Below are positions 8,078 to 16,406 of a DNA stretch of 35,189 nucleotides, in pieces. The notes beneath the pieces are model-generated. The model was given only the letters and a program-made list of their open reading frames with translations. It did no database searches and was not told the DNA's origin. The number at the start of each line of letters is the position of its first letter. Positions within the stretch are counted from its first letter, which is position 1. The DNA lies in contig CACXFM010000037.1 in assembly GCA_902766955.1 (NCBI GenBank), positions 1 through 35,189 on the forward strand, read 5' to 3'. The DNA comes from an uncultured Lachnospiraceae bacterium. Its GTDB lineage: Bacteria > Bacillota > Clostridia > Lachnospirales > Lachnospiraceae. Both the position numbers and the translations under genes were made by a program.

Positions 8078-9520
8078 TCAGCCGATCAGCCAGTCGTACA
8101 GCTCCTGATACTGAAGGGCCGAGTGTTCCCACGAGTAATCCTGCGCCATGGCGCGGTCAATCATCTTGTTCCACTCCCGCTTTTTGTCATAGAACACCTG
8201 TTCCGCATAACGGACAGTGGCCATCATCTCATGTGCATTATAATTCGTGAAGGAGAATCCGGTACCGGTCCCCTCATATTCATTGTAAGGAATGACCGTA
8301 TCTTTCAGGCCTCCCGTCTCGCGGACGATCGGAAGTGTTCCGTAGCGGAGCGAAATCAGCTGGCTCAGGCCGCAGGGTTCAAACTGCGAAGGCATCAGGA
8401 AGGCATCGGAGCCTGCATAGATCCTGTTGGCCAGGCCTTCGTTGTAATAAATCTGGGCAGAGACCTTTCCGCCGTACTTCCACGCGAAGTGGCGGAACAT
8501 GTTTTCATAGCGCTCGTCGCCCGTGCCGAGTACGGCAAACTGCACCGCGTCCTGACACATCTCATCCATCACATAGGCGATCAGGTCAAATCCCTTCTGG
8601 TCAGTCAGTCTGGACACGATTCCGATCAGCATGACCTTCGGATCCACCGTGAGTCCCAGGTCTTCCTGCAGTTTCGTCTTGTTTTTGACCTTTTCCTTCC
8701 GGAATGTCTTTGCGTTATAGTTTTTATAAAGATTTTTATCTGTCTCGGGGTTAAATACGGCGTAGTCAATGCCGTTGACAATCCCGCGCAGATCATGCTC
8801 TCTCGCGCGCATCAGGCCGTACAGGCCCTCGCCGTAATAAGGCATCTTGATTTCTTCCGCATAGCTTGCGGAAACCGTCGTGATGGCATCCGCGTATACC
8901 AGGCCGCCCTTCAGCAGATTTCCGTCGCGGTTGAACTCCATCTTGTCCGGAGTGAAATAATAATCCGGCAGGCCGACGATATCCTTCATCGTCTTGACGT
9001 CCCAGATACCCTGGAACTTCAGATTGTGGATGGTCATGATGGTCTTGACGCCGCGGTAGAGTTCATTGTCCTGGAAATAAGCATTCAGATAAACGGGCAC
9101 AAGTCCGGTCTGCCAGTCATGGCAGTGGATCACATCCGGCCTGAAGTCGATGGTCGGCAGAATCGACAGAGCGGCTTTGCTGAAGAACGCAAACTTCCCC
9201 ATGTCCCAGGGCATGCTGTTATAGGGTTTGTCGCAGGTGAAATAATCCTGGTTGTCGATGAAATAGAAATGAATGCCCTCATATACACACTCAAAGATCC
9301 CGACATAGCAGCTGTTCCAGTCAAAATCCATGTACAGATTTGTCTTATACTGGAGCATGTCCTTCCACTTCTGCGCCATGCAGGAGTAGTACGGAAGCAC
9401 TACCCGGCAGTCGAAATAGCGTTTATCCAGCGCCTTCGGAAGCGATCCGACGACATCGGCAAGTCCTCCGGTTTTGATAAATGGGACACTTTCTGAAGCC
9501 ACAAAAAGAATATTTTTCAT
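8078..9520 (-). CDS. glgA: Glycogen synthase (ADP-glucose type, GT5)
   Basis: Transfers glucose from ADP-glucose to the non-reducing end of an alpha-1,4-glucan. The 480-residue GT-B enzyme matches bacterial GlgA length. FVASESVPFIKTGGLADVVG near the N-terminus contains the ADP-glucose-binding KTGGL. HCHDWQTGLVP and TIHNLKFQG follow in the N-domain, and the C-domain has GIVSRLTDQKG and PSQFEPCGLSQL, containing the catalytic glutamate region, then VRETGGLKDTV. GGGAGG lies about 11 bases before the ATG. It stands alone between recN and recA: glgB, glgC, glgD and glgP are not in the window. Its promoter overlaps the end of recN, so it has separate control from the recombination genes. Confidence 0.96.
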   Translation of the reverse strand: MKNILFVASESVPFIKTGGLADVVGSLPKALDKRYFDCRVVLPYYSCMAQKWKDMLQYKTNLYMDFDWNSCYVGIFECVYEGIHFYFIDNQDYFTCDKPYNSMPWDMGKFAFFSKAALSILPTIDFRPDVIHCHDWQTGLVPVYLNAYFQDNELYRGVKTIMTIHNLKFQGIWDVKTMKDIVGLPDYYFTPDKMEFNRDGNLLKGGLVYADAITTVSASYAEEIKMPYYGEGLYGLMRAREHDLRGIVNGIDYAVFNPETDKNLYKNYNAKTFRKEKVKNKTKLQEDLGLTVDPKVMLIGIVSRLTDQKGFDLIAYVMDEMCQDAVQFAVLGTGDERYENMFRHFAWKYGGKVSAQIYYNEGLANRIYAGSDAFLMPSQFEPCGLSQLISLRYGTLPIVRETGGLKDTVIPYNEYEGTGTGFSFTNYNAHEMMATVRYAEQVFYDKKREWNKMIDRAMAQDYSWEHSALQYQELYDWLIG

Positions 9521-9630
9521 CTCGCTGATGCCTCCCGCTTTTACACTTCTTCATACAGGCAGTGCATGGATGCACACCTCTTACAATCTGATTGCCGGAA
9601 TATCCGGAAAACCTTCCAACGTTTTCTCTT

Positions 9631-9659
9631 ATTATAAGATACTTTGTTTATATTGTCGA
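9631..9659 (-). promoter_or_regulatory. Probable sigma-A promoter of glgA
   Basis: Minus-strand TCGACA (9654-9659), 17-base spacer, TATAAT (9631-9636). The perfect -10 overlaps the TAA stop codon of recN. The predicted leader to the glgA ATG is about 100 bases, longer than usual in this window, and contains no obvious riboswitch. Confidence 0.65.
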
Positions 9660-11317
9660 CACATCTCTTTCATTTCACCCGCCGATTCGAGCGTATTAAC
9701 GGTAATCTCCGCCCCGCCGATCAGCCTGGCCAGCTCCCGCACGGAATGTTCTTCGCTCAGCGCCTGGATATTGGTAATCGCGGAATCCGTGCCGATCTCC
9801 TTTGTGATTCCGTAATGCGTGTCCGCCATCGCCGCGATCTGGGGCAGATGACTGATACAGATGACCTGATGCGTGCGCGACAGCTGAGCCAGTTTTTCGG
9901 CCGCTTTCTGAGCGGTTCTCCCGCTGATGCCCGTGTCGACCTCATCGAAGATAATGGTCTCTGTCGGATCTGATCCGGCAAACATGGTTCTGATCCCAAG
10001 CATCAGTCTGGAGAGCTCGCCGCCGGACACGACCTGCCGCAGCGGGCGCGGCCTGTCGCCCGGATTCGTGGCAATCACAAACTCCACGTGGTCCCGCCCG
10101 TCTGCCGTATAATCCGCAGTCTCCGAAAACTCTACCGAGAAATCAGCCCTGGCAAAATTCAGATCCGCAAATTCACGGACCGCCTTCTCCGCAAACTTCA
10201 CGGCGCATTTTTTTCTTTCTTCCGTCAGTTCTGCAGAGGCTGTCCGCAGCGCTTCTTCCGTGACCTCCAGTTTCTTCTTAAGTCTCTCACGGTTCTCCTC
10301 ATAGTCTTCGAGCCGCGCCAGTTCCTCCTCTTTCTGCCGGAGGCTCTCCATTATATCGGCAATCGTTCTGCCGTATTTCGCTTTCAGTCTGTTGATCAGA
10401 TTCAGCCGGCTCTCCGTCTCCTCAAAGGAGTCCGCCCCGAAGGAAAGATCCGACGCATAGGCAGACAGGTCCCGGTTGAAATCATTGAGAAGCGACTCGA
10501 TCTCCGCAAGCTGTGAAGCAAAATTCTCCAGGTCGCTGTCATAACCGGAGACGGCGTCCAGCTTCTTCAGGGCTCTTCCGATCTCTTCTCCGGCGCTTCC
10601 GGATCCTTCATACCCCGTGGCCGCGTGAACTTCTTCCACGGCTTCCGCGATCTTGCGGGCATTGGAGAGCCTGCGGTAAGCCTTCTCAAGCTCCTCGTCC
10701 TCTCCTTCCGCGATGGCTGCCTCACGGATCTCGTCAATTTCGAACTGCAGGAAGGACATCCGGCGGAGCCTCTCCTCTTCGCTCATCTCCTCGCCGCCCA
10801 GTTCTTTTCTGACGGCCGACCATTCCTTCCACAGGGCTGCCGTCTTCTCCTTATACGCCGCCACTTCCCGTCCGCCGAATTCATCAAGCAGCTCCAGCTG
10901 CCTGTCAGAGCGGAGAAGCTTCTGGTGCTCACTCTGTCCGTGGATATCAATCAGGATTTTCGCGCACTCCCTCACCTCCGAAGCCGTCCTGGTCTCGCCG
11001 TTGATCCGGATCACGGATCTGCCGTCCTGTATTTTTCTGGAGATCAGCACGGCGCCTTCTTCCACGTCCACGTCAAGCTCCTTCAGCGCACGGACAGTAT
11101 CCGCGTTCTTCACTTCGAAGACCAGTTCCGTCAGCGATGTGCCGCTGCCGCGCGTCAGATCTCTCTGCACGCGGCCTCCCAGAGCCAGACCGATGGAATC
11201 GATCAGAATCGATTTTCCGGACCCTGTCTCTCCCGTCAGGATATTCAGCCCTTCCTGAAAATCCACATCCACTTCCCGGATCAGTGCCAGATTGCGTATA
11301 TGAAGATTTCGAAGCAT
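9632..11317 (-). CDS. recN: DNA repair protein RecN
   Basis: SMC-like ATPase that acts early in double-strand break repair. The 561-residue protein has a complete split ABC ATPase: Walker A GETGSGKS at residues 29-36, Q-loop region IDIHGQSEHQKLL, the ABC signature VSGGELSRLML near residue 425 and Walker B IIFDEVDTGISG. Between them are two antiparallel coiled-coil arms rich in Glu, Leu and Arg. The start MLRNLHIRNLALI is the family's canonical N-terminus. It follows argR by nine bases. No LexA box was seen at the gene, which appears to be read from the long upstream operon. Confidence 0.96.
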   Translation of the reverse strand: MLRNLHIRNLALIREVDVDFQEGLNILTGETGSGKSILIDSIGLALGGRVQRDLTRGSGTSLTELVFEVKNADTVRALKELDVDVEEGAVLISRKIQDGRSVIRINGETRTASEVRECAKILIDIHGQSEHQKLLRSDRQLELLDEFGGREVAAYKEKTAALWKEWSAVRKELGGEEMSEEERLRRMSFLQFEIDEIREAAIAEGEDEELEKAYRRLSNARKIAEAVEEVHAATGYEGSGSAGEEIGRALKKLDAVSGYDSDLENFASQLAEIESLLNDFNRDLSAYASDLSFGADSFEETESRLNLINRLKAKYGRTIADIMESLRQKEEELARLEDYEENRERLKKKLEVTEEALRTASAELTEERKKCAVKFAEKAVREFADLNFARADFSVEFSETADYTADGRDHVEFVIATNPGDRPRPLRQVVSGGELSRLMLGIRTMFAGSDPTETIIFDEVDTGISGRTAQKAAEKLAQLSRTHQVICISHLPQIAAMADTHYGITKEIGTDSAITNIQALSEEHSVRELARLIGGAEITVNTLESAGEMKEMCRQYKQSIL

Positions 11318-11326
11318 AACTCCGCT

Positions 11327-11779
11327 TTAGCCTCCCGTAATTGATTCAATTCTCTTCCGGACCACTTCCGCCATCTCCGGGGACCGGATCACCGCGATGA
11401 TGGTATCGTCTCCCGCAATGCATCCGAGCACTTCCTCCCATCCCAGATGATCGATGGCGGCCGCCGCTGCCATCGCCATGCCGGACACGGTATGAATCAC
11501 GGCTATATTCATCGAGATATCGACGGAAACAAAGGCGTCTTCCAGCGCCCTTTTATAGCGCCCGCTCAGGTCCTCCTGGCTCTCGGTGCGCACGGCATAA
11601 TGAAGCCGGCCTCCGCTTCCCTGCACCTTGTGCAGAGCGAGTGCCCGGATGTCTCTCGACACGGTCGCCTGTGTCGCATTAAATCCCGCGTCCCCGAGCC
11701 GTGCAGCCAGTTCCTCCTGGGTCTCGATTTCGTATTGTTCAATTAATTTCAGGATTTCCTCCTGACGTGCGTTTTTCAT
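11327..11779 (-). CDS. argR: Arginine repressor ArgR/AhrC
   Basis: Arginine-responsive hexameric transcription regulator of arginine synthesis and catabolism. The 150-residue protein has an N-terminal winged helix (residues 1-70, including TQATVSRDIRALALHKV, the recognition helix) and a C-terminal oligomerisation and arginine-binding domain with LGCIAGDDTIIAVIRS, the conserved GxxAGDDT motif. GGAG lies nine bases before the ATG, within the end of nadK, only three bases separating the genes. The position between nadK and recN is standard in Firmicutes, so the regulator is made constitutively with repair and NADP genes rather than with arg genes. Confidence 0.95.
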   Translation of the reverse strand: MKNARQEEILKLIEQYEIETQEELAARLGDAGFNATQATVSRDIRALALHKVQGSGGRLHYAVRTESQEDLSGRYKRALEDAFVSVDISMNIAVIHTVSGMAMAAAAAIDHLGWEEVLGCIAGDDTIIAVIRSPEMAEVVRKRIESITGG

Positions 11780-11782
11780 AAT

Positions 11783-12613
11783 TCAGGACTCCGCCATTTT
11801 CTTTCTCAGCACTTCCAGAAAGCTGATATGATTGATTTTGACTAAGCCGGTATATTTCCCTGAACGGCTGACGGTCACGAGATCTCCCGTATTGAGGCGG
11901 ACGCCTCCGGCCCCGTCATATCTGACGAACGCGACGGCATCCTCGGAGCCGGTCCTGCCTTCTTCAATCTTCACGCTGATTCTGTCGGAGCCGGAAAAAA
12001 TAATGGTCCTCGATGCGACAAGAGAATGGGGCGCGATCGGCGTCATCAGAATGGCCTCCGCCTGCGGGGATACGATCGGTCCCCCGACGGACAGGTTATA
12101 GCCCGTCGATCCCGTGGCGGTCGAGAGAATCATACCGTCGGCGCTCACCTGATTGAGATACTCGTCATTGACATAGTTCCGGAAGCGGTAGGTCCGCATC
12201 GCGCCGATTCCCTTTATGTAGATATCATTGAGCGCGGTATCCCGGAGGATCTCCCGGCCGTTCCGGATGACCCGTCCCTCAAGCATCATTCTTCTCTCGA
12301 TTGTATAATCATCCGCAAGCAGCTTATCCAGGGCCGGCCGTATGCCGTTCAGATCCACCTCGGTCAGATATCCGAGTGCTCCCAGATTGACGCCCAGAAG
12401 CGGAATCTGCATGGACAGCACTGTCTTCGCCGCATGCAGCAGTGTGCCGTCTCCGCCCAGTACAATGACGCATTCACATTCTTTCGTGATTCCCGCTCCG
12501 TCGTCGGACACAATGCAGATAACGCCGCGTTCCTTCAGATAGGACGCGATTTCTTCCGCATGGGTTCCGCTCTCTTTAAGTCCGCTGTTGCAGATCAGTC
12601 CGATACATTTCAT
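11783..12613 (-). CDS. nadK: NAD kinase
   Basis: Phosphorylates NAD to NADP, using ATP or polyphosphate. The 276-residue protein carries the diagnostic GGDGT at residues 53-57 with VLGGDGTLLHAAK around it. The substrate-binding TALNDIYI and STATGSTGYNLSVGGPI segments follow, and an all-beta C-domain with PIAPHSLVASRTIIF. The start is MKCIGLICNSGLKES with only a weak GGA-type ribosome binding site, consistent with coupling to tlyA 26 bases upstream. The tlyA-nadK-argR-recN order is conserved in Gram-positive bacteria. Confidence 0.96.
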   Translation of the reverse strand: MKCIGLICNSGLKESGTHAEEIASYLKERGVICIVSDDGAGITKECECVIVLGGDGTLLHAAKTVLSMQIPLLGVNLGALGYLTEVDLNGIRPALDKLLADDYTIERRMMLEGRVIRNGREILRDTALNDIYIKGIGAMRTYRFRNYVNDEYLNQVSADGMILSTATGSTGYNLSVGGPIVSPQAEAILMTPIAPHSLVASRTIIFSGSDRISVKIEEGRTGSEDAVAFVRYDGAGGVRLNTGDLVTVSRSGKYTGLVKINHISFLEVLRKKMAES

Positions 12614-12639
12614 GATTCTGTCCGTATTGATTATCTCTT

Positions 12640-13446
12640 TTAACGCGCGTCCAGCTCATCATGAGCGCGCCGCACGACCTCAGTCACCGGTAAATCTTCC
12701 GTTTGCCCCTCCGGCTGCTGTTTCCGCAGAAGACACAGATATTCGATATTTCCTTCCGGCCCTTTTACCGGGGAATAATCGAGGCATACAGGCCAGAGGC
12801 CCTCATCGGCCGCATAGCCCAGGACATGTCTGATGACTTCTTCATGGACCGCCGGATCCCGGACGACACCCTTTTTTCCGACCTTCTCTCTGCCCGCTTC
12901 AAACTGCGGCTTAATCAGACACACAATTTCCCCGTCGTCATCAAGCAGCGCCTTAGCCGGTCCCAGGACTTTTGACAGCGAGATAAAACTCACGTCAATA
13001 CTGGCAAACCCCGCTTTTTCAGGCAGATCCGCTTCTTCCACATAGCGGATATTGGTTTTCTCCATACAGACGACCCTCGGGTCATTCCGCAGCTTCCAGT
13101 CGAGCTGCCCGTAACCCACGTCGATGGCATATACCCTGACGGCCCCGTTCTGCAGCATACAGTCCGTAAAGCCGCCGGTAGAACTCCCGATGTCCAGGCA
13201 TACTTTGCCGGCGACATCCGCCGGAAAAACCGCCAGGGCTTTTTCGAGCTTCAGTCCGCCCCTGCTGACATATTTCAGTTTCTGTCCCCTGATCTCAATC
13301 TCCGCGGCATCCTCGAATGCCGTGCCCGCCTTGTCGCACCTGCAGCCGTTGACAAAGACAATGCCGGACATGATCAGGGCTTTCGCTTTTTCTCTGGATT
13401 CCGCAAGCTGCCGCTCCGTCATCAGTACATCCAGCCGCTTTTTCAT
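12640..13446 (-). CDS. tlyA: TlyA-family rRNA 2'-O-methyltransferase (haemolysin A family)
   Basis: A 268-residue protein with an N-terminal S4 RNA-binding domain (residues 1-60, RLDVLMTERQLAESREKAKA) joined to an FtsJ-like S-adenosylmethionine methyltransferase. The SAM motif is LDIGSSTGGFTDCMLQ at about 84-99, and IDVSFISLSKVL is the motif IV region. Characterised TlyA proteins methylate ribose in 16S and 23S rRNA; the haemolysin name is historical. Its ATG overlaps the xseB stop by four bases. In many clostridia ispA and dxs sit between xseB and tlyA, and both are absent here. Confidence 0.92.
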   Translation of the reverse strand: MKKRLDVLMTERQLAESREKAKALIMSGIVFVNGCRCDKAGTAFEDAAEIEIRGQKLKYVSRGGLKLEKALAVFPADVAGKVCLDIGSSTGGFTDCMLQNGAVRVYAIDVGYGQLDWKLRNDPRVVCMEKTNIRYVEEADLPEKAGFASIDVSFISLSKVLGPAKALLDDDGEIVCLIKPQFEAGREKVGKKGVVRDPAVHEEVIRHVLGYAADEGLWPVCLDYSPVKGPEGNIEYLCLLRKQQPEGQTEDLPVTEVVRRAHDELDAR

Positions 13447-13676
13447 ACAAATTCTTCCGTTTCGCCGTTATTCATGATCACCTGGATCTTTTTCTCATAT
13501 GTGTCTATGGAGGTGCGGATCTCCTTTAAGATTTCCATGCCCTCCTGATACAGCCTGAAGCTCTCCTCCAGTGTGACGTCCGGGCTCTCAAGCTTTGCCG
13601 TCATCTCATCAAGCAGGGCAAACCCTTCTTCCACGGATCTGCTCTGTTCCGCGCTTTTATTATCTTCGCCTGTCAT
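13443..13676 (-). CDS. xseB: Exodeoxyribonuclease VII small subunit
   Basis: A 77-residue helical subunit that combines with XseA to make the single-strand-specific exonuclease VII. The family pattern is visible: FALLDEMTAKLESPDVTLEE followed by SFRLYQEGMEILKEI and a final amphipathic helix. AGGAG lies about five bases before the ATG at 13676, and the gene follows xseA by 25 bases and overlaps tlyA by four. Small size and context make the assignment safe. Confidence 0.93.
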   Translation of the reverse strand: MTGEDNKSAEQSRSVEEGFALLDEMTAKLESPDVTLEESFRLYQEGMEILKEIRTSIDTYEKKIQVIMNNGETEEFV

Positions 13677-13701
13677 GACTCTCCTTTTTATCGTAAAGAT
13701 C

Positions 13702-15048
13702 TCACCCGCCCAGAGGCTTCATTCCGGACACACTCTCTGCCCGGGCATGGATCAGTCCGTCCCGGACATATAATCTGAGAGGATCGCCCGCCTCCACCTG
13801 CGTGACCGAAGTCAGGGCCCGGTCGTGGCTGTCCACGGTAAATGTATAGCCTCTGCTGAGCGACTTCAGCGGATTCATACCCTGCCACCGTTCCGCCGCC
13901 ACGGCCAGCGCATGTTCCTTTGTCCGCAGCACTTCCCGCATTCCGGTCTGCAGTCTGCCGCCGTACTTCAGCCGGAGATCCCGCCGCTCTTTTAAGACCG
14001 CTGCTGCTGCGGCATTCATTCTGTCTCCCAGGAGCGCCGCCCGCTGCTTATCCCGTTCCAGATAATCCAGCATAAGACTGTCCATGCGGGCAGAATAGTC
14101 CATGATCTTCCGTTTTGCGGAATCTGCCCTTACCGACGGCGACAGCGCCCTGAATCTCGCTTCATTCCACTGCAGTTTTTTTTCGGCATAGCGGTACTTT
14201 TCCGCAACCCGGTTCGTCAGGGCCGCCGTATATCCGGCCAGATCCGCCTTAAACCGCGCATAGTCGAACACGGCGATTTCCGCAGCGGCAGACGGTGTCG
14301 GAGCGCGCAGATCCGCCACATAATCGGCGATGGTCGTATCCGTCTCGTGTCCGACGGCAGAGATGACGGGCGTGCCGCATTCATTGATCGCATCTGCCAC
14401 AATGCGTTCGTTGAATGCCCAGAGATCCTCGTAAGATCCTCCGCCCCTGCCGACTATGATGACGTCTACCCGTCCGTCCAGCAGCTGAATCCCTCTCACG
14501 ATGCTCTCCTTTGCACCGTTCCCCTGCACCTGTACCGGCGCCAGCGTCAGCTGCACATAGGGATTTCTCCTCTTCGCGATATTCTGGATATCACGAATCG
14601 CGGCTCCGGTCGGAGCCGTGACAATGCCGATATGCATCGCATATTTTGGAATGGGTCTTTTAATTTCCGGATCGAAATACCCGCATTCCTCCAGCTCTTC
14701 TTTCAGAGCCAGAAACTGCGCGTACAGCGCGCCCTCGCCGGTCTGCTCTATCCGTCTGGCATACAGCTGATAGCGCCCGTCGCGCTCATATACGTCGACC
14801 GACCCGCTGACGATCACCTTGTCGCCCTCCTTCATGACAAAGGAGAGCCCCCGGCGATGACCGGCAAACATCACGCAGGAAAGAGTCCCCGACCGGTCTT
14901 TAAGTGAAAAATAGATATGTCCCGAAGAATGGTACTTCAGATTTGTCACTTCGCCGCTGACAGCGCACGAAGTCAGAATCCCGTCACGCACAAAGAGCTG
15001 TTTCACGTAGCGGTTGATCTGCTCAACAGAATATACTCTGCCGTTCAT
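13702..15048 (-). CDS. xseA: Exodeoxyribonuclease VII large subunit
   Basis: Catalytic subunit of exonuclease VII, which degrades single-stranded DNA to short oligonucleotides. The 448-residue protein begins with the OB-fold (MNGRVYSVEQINRYVKQLF, then EVTNLKYHSSGHIYFSLKD). The catalytic domain contains VIIVGRGGGSYEDLWAFNE and VISAVGHETDTTIADYVADL, a long coiled-coil region follows, and the C-terminal motif is PLKSLSRGYTF. Length is normal. Its ATG overlaps the nusB stop by four bases, pointing to translational coupling. Confidence 0.96.
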   Translation of the reverse strand: MNGRVYSVEQINRYVKQLFVRDGILTSCAVSGEVTNLKYHSSGHIYFSLKDRSGTLSCVMFAGHRRGLSFVMKEGDKVIVSGSVDVYERDGRYQLYARRIEQTGEGALYAQFLALKEELEECGYFDPEIKRPIPKYAMHIGIVTAPTGAAIRDIQNIAKRRNPYVQLTLAPVQVQGNGAKESIVRGIQLLDGRVDVIIVGRGGGSYEDLWAFNERIVADAINECGTPVISAVGHETDTTIADYVADLRAPTPSAAAEIAVFDYARFKADLAGYTAALTNRVAEKYRYAEKKLQWNEARFRALSPSVRADSAKRKIMDYSARMDSLMLDYLERDKQRAALLGDRMNAAAAAVLKERRDLRLKYGGRLQTGMREVLRTKEHALAVAAERWQGMNPLKSLSRGYTFTVDSHDRALTSVTQVEAGDPLRLYVRDGLIHARAESVSGMKPLGG

Positions 15049-15452
15049 AGTTCTCTCGCAATTTCACCAAGAATCCCGTTGACAAAGGACGGAGACTCAT
15101 CACCTCCGTACTGTTTGGCCAGTTCGACGGCTTCGTTGATGGCGACTCCCTTCGGCACCTGGTCATCATACAGCATTTCATAGACGGCCAGCCGGAGAAT
15201 GGCCAGATCGCAGCTGGCAAAGCGGTTTGTCTTCCACCCTCTCGCCGTGCGGTTAAGCCGTTCGTCAATCTCCGGGATCCGGTCGGTCACTCCCCTGAAT
15301 CGCTGAAGACAGGCTTCGCGGTCAGCGTCTGTGAGGGAATCCTCCAGCCCATCAAAATACAGGCCGCTCTGTTCCTTCATTTCATCGTTCTGATTGAAGG
15401 CGGAAATAAAAACAAGTTTAAAGACATGCTCCCGAAGTTTTCTCCTGTTCAT
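15045..15452 (-). CDS. nusB: Transcription antitermination factor NusB
   Basis: Small all-helical RNA-binding protein that joins NusE (S10) on boxA RNA in rRNA antitermination. The N-terminus MNRRKLREHVFKLVFI and the C-terminal LRLAVYEMLYDDQVPKGVAI and FVNGILGEIAREL are typical. About 135 residues from the ATG at 15452; an ATG at 15455 and a TTG at 15467 that overlaps the asp23 stop are also in frame, so the exact start is uncertain. It lies between asp23 and xseA, the usual Firmicutes order. Confidence 0.93.
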   Translation of the reverse strand: MNRRKLREHVFKLVFISAFNQNDEMKEQSGLYFDGLEDSLTDADREACLQRFRGVTDRIPEIDERLNRTARGWKTNRFASCDLAILRLAVYEMLYDDQVPKGVAINEAVELAKQYGGDESPSFVNGILGEIAREL

Positions 15453-15463
15453 CATCGTCCCGC

Positions 15464-15844
15464 TCAAACATCCTCTTCCGCCGCGATATCAGCGACATGT
15501 ATATTCACATCCGCTACCTGCATACCTGTCATCGTCTCGATCGAAGCCTTCACTTTTTCCTGTATGGTCGTGCAGACCTCGGGAATACTGAATCCGTAGG
15601 CCAGATTGACGCCCAGATCGACTTTGACGATACCGTCCTCCACCGTAATCCGCACACCTTTTGACAGAGCCTTGTTTCCCCTGCGGGCCACCATTGCATT
15701 TGTGATCCCGCCGTTCAGGGAAGAAACACCCTTTACTTCCGTGGCGGCAAGTCCGGCGATTACAGAGACAACATCGGCGGCGACCTTAATGGTTCCGTTC
15801 TCCCCGTTGTCTTTCAGAGTATATGTACTTTGATTCTCTGCCAT
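15464..15844 (-). CDS. Asp23/Gls24 family envelope stress protein
   Basis: A 126-residue member of the Asp23/Gls24 (DUF322) family, the relative of B. subtilis YqhY, which usually lies next to nusB as here. Visible features are TIKVAADVVSVIAGLAATEV, the KGVRITVEDGIVKVDLGVNL beta-rich core and a final VADVNIHVADI strand. Staphylococcal Asp23 is membrane-associated and linked to cell-wall stress, and YqhY mutants in B. subtilis affect acetyl-CoA carboxylase; which role applies here is unknown. The ATG at 15844 has GGAG about 12 bases upstream. It is 18 bases after the SseB-like gene. Confidence 0.9.
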   Translation of the reverse strand: MAENQSTYTLKDNGENGTIKVAADVVSVIAGLAATEVKGVSSLNGGITNAMVARRGNKALSKGVRITVEDGIVKVDLGVNLAYGFSIPEVCTTIQEKVKASIETMTGMQVADVNIHVADIAAEEDV

Positions 15845-15862
15845 TTTTAAAACAATCTCCAA

Positions 15863-16387
15863 TCAGTGCTTATCATTTGTCTGTTTTGCTTTTTCCTGCT
15901 GTTCCTTCACAAATTTGATGAGAGCGGCTTTTCTGTCAGTCCATCCCTGCACCACATTGCGGGGCAGCACATAATTATCAGACATGGGATTGATCACGAT
16001 GCCGGCAAACGCTGCGTTGGCTTTCAGGATGGGCATCAGATCGTCAAACGTATTGATGACCTTCTTCGGTTTATAGGTCTCTCCCGCGTTCCACTTGTTG
16101 AGCTCCGCGGCATCGGTATAAACAGGATAGAAGCGTTCGCCCCGGCTGTTCTGGATCGTATAGAAAGTGATCCTGGTTCCCTTCGGCAGAAATGCCTTGC
16201 CGTCCTCTCCGATCTGCGGCTCCTCCGACAGATTCAGATACGTGATGAATCTGGACCTGAAACAGATTTCGTCTCCGATTTTATTGAACAGGTTCTCACG
16301 CTGACAGTCAATCACAAGCCTGTCTCTCCAGGTAAACAGTTGTTTCAGCGCCGGGTTCTCCGGATCCTTATCAAAATCAAATATCAT
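15863..16387 (-). CDS. SseB-like protein (SseB N-terminal domain), function unknown
   Basis: A 174-residue protein that resembles the SseB N-terminal domain family. Supporting segments are AFLPKGTRITFYTIQNSRGE and FYPVYTDAAELNKWN, where the family has a VFTD-type strand and helix. TFDDLMPIL and FAGIVINPMSDNYVLPRNVV, matching the common GVVINP-type core, follow. SseB was named from an E. coli enhanced-serine-sensitivity phenotype, but no biochemical function is established. There is no signal peptide or membrane segment; the C-terminus is a Lys/Gln-rich helix. It lies between prfC and asp23 with short gaps, so it is probably co-expressed with them. The family assignment is from pattern recognition and moderately confident. 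Confidence 0.75.
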   Translation of the reverse strand: MIFDFDKDPENPALKQLFTWRDRLVIDCQRENLFNKIGDEICFRSRFITYLNLSEEPQIGEDGKAFLPKGTRITFYTIQNSRGERFYPVYTDAAELNKWNAGETYKPKKVINTFDDLMPILKANAAFAGIVINPMSDNYVLPRNVVQGWTDRKAALIKFVKEQQEKAKQTNDKH

Positions 16388-16406
16388 AAGAATACCTTTT
16401 CAGCCT

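Noticed and set aside
9521-9631. Riboswitch in the glgA leader
   Set aside because: The leader of about 100 bases shows no conserved core of a known class and only weak pairing.
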